A stretch of 64,000 nucleotides of DNA from the NCBI GenBank assembly GCA_963662175.1, contig OY759215.1, positions 16,295,079 to 16,359,078 of the forward strand, in the 5' to 3' direction. Shown here in pieces: positions 22,145 to 64,000 of the stretch; within the stretch, counting starts at the first letter, position 1; every line of letters starts with the position of its first letter. The DNA comes from Aradus depressus. Lineage: Eukaryota; Arthropoda; Insecta; Hemiptera; Aradidae. The translations under genes and the position numbers were made by a program. The notes beneath the pieces were generated by a model that saw only the letters and a program-made list of their open reading frames with translations, was not told where the DNA came from and searched no databases.

Positions 22145-23480
22145 GATTTAACATCCTTGTGTAGTCCCTGCAATGCTAGCAAGGACAGGTTGCTTCCGGT
22201 TATTTTATAACTTTATATTTTTTTTTCATTTTTTTTTTTTCTATTTCGCCTAACATCAATCTTCAATAAATGGGATGATAGTAAATGAATATGCATAGGA
22301 AAAACATTATTGAATGAAAAAAAAAATTTGAACGTGTCTAAAAAATCATATAATAAGTTAAATATATACATAATACAAACAAAATATTAAAAAATTCAGT
22401 TCGAAACCCGCAGACTGCAGAAACCACTCATTCCTTCAACCTAATGGAGCCCGTGCCATCTCGCTCCACCAACCTACGACTAGCAGTGGTGGCAGACCAA
22501 GAGGGACAAGAGAAAGATGAATGTGAATACTTGAGGGGAGAAACTGGCTACTCCCTAATAATTGTCACCTAAAGGTAGTAGATCTCTCGGGTCAGGGCTG
22601 CCTTCATCTCCGGAGAGGATTGTCGGGATGAGAATGGGATGACACAGATTCGGCAAAAGAATATTCATTGCAGGAAAGTTCTGAACGGGACTTGATGAGG
22701 TCGATAACAAAGAGACTTTTGAGGAGATTATGGAGGGTAAAAACATAGAAGGGTGCATCGACAATTGAACTTAAGACTTTGAATTGGAAGGACTGGATAC
22801 GCTTGGTATTAGATGGCTTAACACACTCCTGATTCCTAAATTCAAAAAAAAAATCTGTTTAACTCCCGATAGAGCGAATGTATCGACACGAAATTTTATT
22901 TGTATATGCAGAACCCGCTCAGGACGAGATCTATTGATTTTCAGCCGAGAACACAGAAACACTAATAACTGTTGATGTAATGAATGTATCGACAGAAAAT
23001 TTAGTATGAGGATTCAGAAGCCACTATGTAAATCAAATATTGAGTTAAGCCCGAAAGGTAGATTAGCTTGGGAGGAGAGCGAAAACGTAATTGATTAGTT
23101 TACGCTGGGGATGAACATAGCTGGTGATTCACCGACGACTTGTTTCATTTTTTTTTAAATCGCTACCGTTACGAAAAAAAAAACTATTATAGGATCAAAA
23201 TGGTAGAGCCAAATCTACGAAGAAATGCTCTTTTTACAGAACACATTGAGAAGCTAGTGAAGAATAAGGTAAAAAACAAAAAAAAAAAAAAAAAACTTTT
23301 AGTTTTTCCCTTTTTATCTAAGCTTATACAGAGTAAGAATATTGCCATCTAAGAAATCAACAATAAAATGTCTTTAAATCAAAGTAATAAATTATTTTCG
23401 ATTTTGTTTCCATGGCCTTGCGTAATCGAACGAAACCATACAGTTCAGCAAACATATTGTATTAATTTCTGAACTAGGAA
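22145..23480. other. Intergenic DNA, mixed composition, no gene assigned
   Basis: The part at 22420-22760 has near-balanced base composition. It holds a 43-codon plus frame (22443) and a 69-codon minus frame (22555-22764), neither with a motif I recognise. Two imperfect copies of GAATGTATCGACA lie near 22880 and 22985. Transposon debris is the likeliest content. Confidence 0.4.
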
Positions 23481-25801
23481 AAACTAGTGGAAAGTGAGAG
23501 ATGGGAATTAGGAAAGTAGGTGGTTAGTTATTAATTAGTGGTTAGTGTGCCAGTTGTGGGAGAGAGGGGTGGTCGGGGGTGTATGGATGGCCTAGGCGAG
23601 GGTGGCAGACAGGCAGGGTTGGGGTGTGTCTGGAAAGCGGCCTCCATGAATGAGACCCAACCTCTCTCTCACAATCGATCTGGTTGTACTCTACTGCGTC
23701 GTAGTAATTTTACCCCATTCCAGTACCGCCATAACACCACCCTACTCCACATCCAACTCTTGTTTTCATCTCCAATACACTAAATTTTCAACTTTAAAAT
23801 TTATTTAAAAGATGGTTTTTCCTTGTGTCTATAATGTTTTGGAATGTTGTTAATACTAGGTTATTAAAAAAACGGTTCTTTTCTCCATTCTTGACTTAAG
23901 GAATGTCAAGGACTCGTGGCACAACCTTTGAAAGACACTGAGTTATGTTGTGACGTGTTGGTTGTGTTATTGTGAAAAAAAAAATTGACATTTAAATAGA
24001 TTAAACATAGTTGACTTTAAATATTTACTAAAGGACAGCATCTTATTCAATGAAATGTTTTGGTGATTCATGCATGACGTAAATTTCATTGCTTGTGTCA
24101 GTATCGAGTTGTAGAATTAGCGCCTGCGTGGAAGTTGTTTACAACTAGTCTCGACATGTACACACAGTCACACATGACCTTTTCCAAGATGGTTCCTCAT
24201 ACGTATTTATGCGAAAATTGCTTTCCTATTAGCGAAATTAATAATAATTTGATTAATACGGGTTTCACATGGAGTAAGCTCGAAGTGATTCCTATTCTAT
24301 GTGAACTGTTTTGATGTCAGTGCCGTTTTTAGTAAATTGTTATTATTGCGCGTAATTTTAGGTTCGTTTAAAGCACATTTTTTTCCGACACATAGGTTTT
24401 AAGTTATTAGTCAATTTTGTTTACGTATGAAAAAGTGTTTTCAAGAGGTGACAACAGATAATAATGAAAGGAAAACATTGAGTGTTTTAGTTTTGAAGTA
24501 TGTTATTTACAAGGAATTCCATTCATTGACCTGGAATATCAGCGTATGATTCTTCGATGTTGGGGTATAGTGTTGATTTTCAATATTTATTGCGTTATTT
24601 TCAATATTAACTATAAAATCTATATATGAAACAGTGGTTATTAAGAAATTTGAATTGTGTAGATACATTTATTTATCGGAAGTGTTTGTCCCAACTATGA
24701 CAAATTTTCTACGTCTTATTTAGGTTGAATGGAGAATCATTCCTTTTATGTTAGATTGGATATTAGCAAATTTTAGTAAGTATCTTCTTTACACTTTTCA
24801 TTACTAACATTATTATTAAATTAGTTATTTAGTATAAAGAACTTTCTAATTACTAGAAATATTTATCATTGAAGTTACAGTAATTGCGTTTTAATAACAT
24901 ATAGTATTATTTTCAATTAATACAGTTGCAACAGAAACTAATTCTATTTTCATTAAATTTTAATGTTGGGGTTGTTTTATTATTTCGTATTTTATATGTT
25001 TATAAATATCTTTTCTTCATTTAAAAACAAATCAGATATTTTTTCTAATTTAAACCTTGAAAGGTTCTTTATATTAGTTTCAATATGTTCTTCTTTAATT
25101 AGTAAGAGTCGAGTTAACATATAATTATTATTCTGCTGATTTAGTTTTTGTTTATTATTTTTATGTTTGTTTCCAACTGAATACATTAAAGATCCAGAAA
25201 TGCATATTTTGGGCTTGTTATTTTTAACACTACTGCAAGGTTTTTTTTAATTTATTTATATACCTACATACATATCCTTCTTCTCTGTTTAATTGTTATT
25301 TTTAATTACTCTAGAAATTAACCCACGTTATCTATTTCGTTTATGTTTCATTGTTAAAATGGTACTTATTTAAAATATATATATATATATTACACTTCAT
25401 AGCATTTTATTTCTTTATTGTATTAGGCTCATTACTAAAATTATTTTGTTGCCCTTGTTTCCTTATAAATTTGTTTTTCACTCTTAAGTAAGCATATTGA
25501 CCCGTTATCAGTATTTGATTATAACCAGTACGAAAACAATACCATTCTACCCTATTAGTTTTAATTATGTAATATTCTAATTTGTTTCTAACATATTTAT
25601 TGTGAACAATTTATTTATTGATTATCGATAATGATTATAGTTGCGTCCAAAAAATATTTAAAAAAAGATAATGAATGGCATAAAGCGATTACACATTTAA
25701 TATGATACTCTACACATCTAAGTATAGAATGCTAAAGTTTGTGTATTTGAAGAAAAAAAAAAAAAATCATTTCTATAGATTTAGTTTTATCTTTTTTACA
25801 G
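23480..25801 (+). promoter_or_regulatory. Probable chico upstream region / 5' non-coding exons, unresolved
   Basis: A GC-richer, G-then-C-skewed segment (about 23490-23780) and a second less AT-rich segment (24060-24320) lie 1.5-2.3 kb upstream of the first coding exon. TCAGTAT near 24098 resembles an arthropod initiator. The first coding exon is preceded by a pyrimidine-rich AG at 25800-25801, which implies at least one 5' untranslated exon somewhere here or further upstream. No donor could be picked with confidence. Confidence 0.25.
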
Positions 25802-25840
25802 GTTCAATTGTTCATTAACGTAAATATTTACCTTGGAACA
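25802..25840 (+). other. chico: chico 5' UTR part of the first coding exon
   Basis: A pyrimidine tract and TTTTTTACAG end at 25801. Thirty-nine bases then lead to the ATG at 25841 with no earlier ATG. If transcription starts within this exon instead, the UTR is longer. Confidence 0.5.
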
Positions 25841-60409
<34,569 letters not shown>

Positions 60410-60885
60410 GCACATTTAGTTTAAATTTATTTATGTTACAGTTGTTAAACCGGGCCTTAACGTTAGTGGCCAGCCAGTAATCTAATTGAGCCCTAGAGTT
60501 TTGGACATTGTCGTCAATAACAACCTTGGCCGTGCATTCTCGATACATATTTGAATCAAGATAGCAAATAAGATGTGGGGTCCTTCTCGATGTGTGTTGG
60601 CAGCGGCCGCGGCCATGGAGTCTTGAAAAACTGTTTTGCGGGCCTTATGGACCCGGGTGAGCGCATATCCTGTTTACATTTAAGTTAAATCCGCTAAAAC
60701 GTTGAAATCATATAATTTTTCCTAAAAATGGAACCTCCCAATTTAGGTACTTTTCCTTTGGTAAATCCGTTGGTGTACCTAAATGGGATGAAACAACTCG
60801 AGGATGAGTAATATTATCAAAGTTCACTTCTTTACTGGACCTAAATAATAATTTAAAAAATGTTCACATACCAAGCTGGAAGCTA

Positions 60886-60918
60886 CACTTACAGACCATT
60901 TTTTAATGGTCTATAAGT
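60886..60918 (+). promoter_or_regulatory. chico: 3' UTR stem-loop
   Basis: CACTTACAGACCATT, a TTTT loop, then AATGGTCTATAAGTG form a 15-bp stem with one mismatch. This is unusually tight for chance in a 3' UTR. It could affect mRNA stability or processing. Confidence 0.6.
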
Positions 60919-61864
60919 GCAAATCACATGAACACATCGAGATGCATCCCGGGCGTGGCTGAAATCGAGAATACCCGGACAGACGACACTATCCAAAACT
61001 CCCATTGCCCAAAATAACCTTATTACCCGTTTTAACGACATTGCCCGTAACACAAACATGCAATGTGAGTCAGCTAAATCTTCTCACTTGTTTTTTTTGA
61101 AAAGAGGATCCGTTATTGAGATCATTGTTTTTAATAATGTTTATCTTTTAAATAAGCTTTGTTTTTAGAAATTCTGATTAAATTGATTCGCACATTTACA
61201 AAAAAAGATGTTTGAATCATTATAATGATATATGTCACGAGGGCTGTCGGATTTTATTTGTTTCCTGAAAATTATGTTGAACTATTTTCGTGTGCGATTT
61301 GTTGAGAAATATATCAGTTAACCAATGAGATGGGCGAATTAATGCGATAAAAGTTAATGTAAAGAAAATATATTTTTAAAATATAATACTTTCCATTTAC
61401 TTCTGTCATATACTCCATATCAGTCTAATGACAAAATATTTGAAAAAATAAAAACACCGCCCATGCGTTGCCCTGATGGAAGCTGAACCTCCTTTGCGCA
61501 TATAGGAACAGCTTTCATTTTAGAAAAATTAAAACGGGGTTTACTTGAAAGATGATTCTAAAGTAAACATTACCTTATTTTTTTAAAATCACCTCAACAT
61601 CCCTTCTCGTGGTCGATAAAAACATGAGTTGAGGTTTATCTGACTCCCATTGTGTATTTTCTCGGCTTTCGGACAATATTATTGATTTCACTTCATATTT
61701 TCTTGCCTTTTTATTTTATTATATTTTTCTAATTTGTTTTCATCAAAGATAGCTTTAATTGTTTAAATGAAATTTTATTGTATGTATGAATTTTGATAAT
61801 GTTGTCCTTAAGTTATATTTTAGTTAAATATTGTAAATATGTACATTGGATAAAAGAAATTTAA

Positions 61865-61905
61865 AATAAAAAAAATAGTTGAAATAAAAACTTTGGTGTA
61901 TGGTT
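61865..61905 (+). terminator. chico: chico polyadenylation region
   Basis: AATAAA occurs at 61865 and again at 61883, and is followed by a GT-rich element (TTTGGTGTATGGTTTTT) about 10 bases later. This is the expected order of a cleavage and polyadenylation site. Confidence 0.65.
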
Positions 61906-64000
61906 TTTATTATTTAAAATTATCCAAATAATGGATCCTAGCAGAGAAGCATTAATTTTAATTTATTTTGAAGAGAGTTTATTAACATATCGTCATGTTA
62001 AATATTTAAGTCAATGACATATAAGTCGTTATTAGTTAATTTTCAACATTATCAGGGTTGTCTTATAAAAAATTAGAAAGGATGTCCGACATCTTTCTCT
62101 ACATATCACGTAAGGTTGAGGGTTGTGTCGTTTTGAAAATATTTAGGAATGATTTAGGAAATAATTATTTTGTAAATGAATAGATAAATGCATATGTTGA
62201 AAAGTATTTAAAGTTTAATATCAAATATTTAAACTACTCAACATTTTTACCTTTGTTTTGTTGATTTTAGAATATTGTTTTTTTTGCAGGGAATATTCAT
62301 AATATTACGGGCCTATAGTTTGAATAACATCGAAAATATTGTTGATTTTTTGTTTATTATTATTATAAATTAATCTTCTCAGTGCCATTGTGAAGCATTC
62401 AGAAGCATGAATTATTCAAGGCCAAACATTATTTTTTTTTTTGGAGTAATACATTTTTTTCTTACTTAGTATCAAACAACTTTAAATGTTTCACAGATAT
62501 ACTTGTGTTGTCTGTTTTTTCTTGTCCTTTTTATTTTGTTTCGACATGGGACGCTGCCTGATCTGTTCACAGTTAAATATACTTAGTAATTTCACGCCAA
62601 AGCTATCACTCATTCTGCTTCAACTATTTCAATATCATATAACTTTCGTATGTTGTACGCTAATATAGAGGTATTCAAAAATATTGAAGTTTTTTTTTCT
62701 TCAAATTTTGCGGCTTTATGGTTGTTTTAGATTCAACTTAACATTTTTTCCCTAAAATTAATATCACAAAAGCCCATTAGTTGTAACATTTACTTCTTCT
62801 TTTGTAGGTTAGTAATTTTTTTACTTATTTTGTTCACGTTGAAGAGTTGAAATAGTTTCACAAATTTATGATAATTACCAATAAATACTGTAAGTAGGAA
62901 ATGTGGCCCTGCGATAGCGGGTGCAAGAGACAAGCTCAAATTGCAAAAGGTGGTCGAGTGTACGATCCTCACTCTACGTAACATGATACAGTTTTAATTA
63001 CTTGTTATTCTCTTTTCTATTTATCATTTATTGTATCTTTCTCATTATTATTTTTCGTAGTCTAGGCCCAAAAGTAAAAGCATTGAGTTGATTTGATGTA
63101 ATTATTTATCCACAAAATGAAACAAAAAATATATGTTTACTATGACTATAAGTTATTAATTTTAGGAAAAATAAGTTTGTTGAAATTTCAAACTGCCATA
63201 AAACAGGAAATACCTTTCAATATTTTTGAATACCCCTATAAGTAGTTACAACATATCAAAAATATATGAAAATCATTTTGAAGATGGAAATGGTCGTTTT
63301 GGCGTTGAGGAACCCACTATAAAAATATTTTAGGTAAAATAATAGTAACAGTATAGAAAATCAACATTTAAAAAAAAATCCTTTATGTACTATGAAAAAT
63401 TGTCTCGAAGCAAGGATCTGTGCAATCTTTCTATATTTGTTTTCCGACTGACATTAAATATTGTATTGAATCATTTTACCTGGGATGAAATAATGGGGCA
63501 AGTTATGCTATGATTTGTTTTTTTTAAATCGTTCATTTGGTAAAATTATCCTTGACCTTGAAGGAGGAATAGTACACAATATTCATAATGTGTTGGTGTA
63601 GAAAAAAAAACAAAATGTGGATCCCTTTCCCATCGAAAGGGAAACGTTTTAACATAAAATGATCGCATATTACATATACATAATCTCAGTCCAATCTCAT
63701 TCCACTAATTGTGTAACATTGTGTTCAAAACAGTATCTAAATTACATGTTTTCCAACGAGAGTGTTCATTCGTACGTCCTGTATTTAGCATAATATTCTA
63801 AAATATGTTATTTTTAGTACATTTTTTAATTTTTTTTAAATTGCAGGTTTTTTAAAATTTATTTTCTTCTAAATAACAATAATGAAATAATATAGACAAT
63901 TTTTTAACTTAATACATGTTAACTAGAAAAAATTGAGAATAATTGAAGGGGGAAAAAAGAGTCATTCCATAAGGTATCACGAAGGTTGATTGGGAATACA
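61906..64000. other. AT-rich 3' flank, no gene seen
   Basis: Short open frames at 62486-62668 and 62790-62984 lack motifs. The sequence at 62897-62975 has weak A-box- and B-box-like words (TAGCGGGTGCAAGAG, GTGTACGATCCTCAC) and may be a decayed tRNA-related repeat. Confidence 0.45.

Larger units (their letters stand above)
60410..61905 (+). other. chico: chico 3' UTR (predicted)
   Basis: About 1.5 kb lies between the stop and a pair of poly(A) signals. It includes a GC-rich patch at 60600-60665, a 15-bp hairpin at 60886-60918 and TGTAAATA at 61832-61839, which matches the Pumilio recognition element. The extent assumes the transcript uses the signals near 61.87 kb. Confidence 0.6.

Overview
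The window comes from an AT-rich animal genome, almost certainly an insect. It holds one large intron-split gene, orthologous to Drosophila chico (insulin receptor substrate, IRS), and otherwise mostly transposable-element DNA. There are no bacterial-type operons. Introns are long, tRNA-headed SINEs are numerous, and AT-rich MITEs and foldback elements are common. Some SINE tails read (CCTAA)n, the complement of the insect telomere repeat. The species cannot be read from the sequence; a hemipteran-like genome is a guess.

Region 1 (1-25.8 kb) is intergenic and repeat-dominated. A 15-copy, 69-bp satellite at 1257-2299 carries a tRNA B-box-like motif in nearly every unit. Next is a nested block: a palindromic MITE (3901-4137) abuts a tandem LTR retrotransposon of structure LTR-internal-LTR-internal-LTR (4144-11416, 3,211-bp period). 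Each internal region keeps one open frame that joins a coiled-coil Gag-like start to an integrase C-terminal tail, so this is a recently amplified, internally deleted, non-autonomous Ty3/gypsy-type element. Beyond it lie a 42-bp minisatellite that stays open in one frame (13.2-13.9 kb), several copies of one SINE family (some with perfect target duplications), a LINE 3' fragment, and a TA-flanked foldback element.

Region 2 (25.8-62 kb) is the chico/IRS gene on the + strand. I resolved fifteen coding exons whose phases all join, giving a 1,043-residue protein. It has an N-terminal PH domain (exons 1-3), a PTB domain (exons 4-6), a Ser/Arg-rich region with basophilic kinase-type sites (exons 7-10), nine YxxM motifs expected to bind the p85/p60 subunit of PI 3-kinase (exons 11, 12 and 14), and two C-terminal Tyr sites of the SHP2/Corkscrew type. 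A poly(A) signal lies near 61.87-61.89 kb. Introns hold more SINEs, an hAT-type MITE with an 8-bp target duplication, long inverted repeats, a LINE fragment and a (TA)53 microsatellite. The 5' untranslated exon(s) and promoter are not resolved.

Region 3 (62-64 kb) is AT-rich 3' flank with no recognisable gene.

Apart from the retroelement ORF and the chico exons, I found no open frame that I would call a gene. The most unusual structures are the B-box satellite, the tandem Gag-integrase fusion retroelement with its hairpin repeats, and the 3' UTR hairpin of chico.
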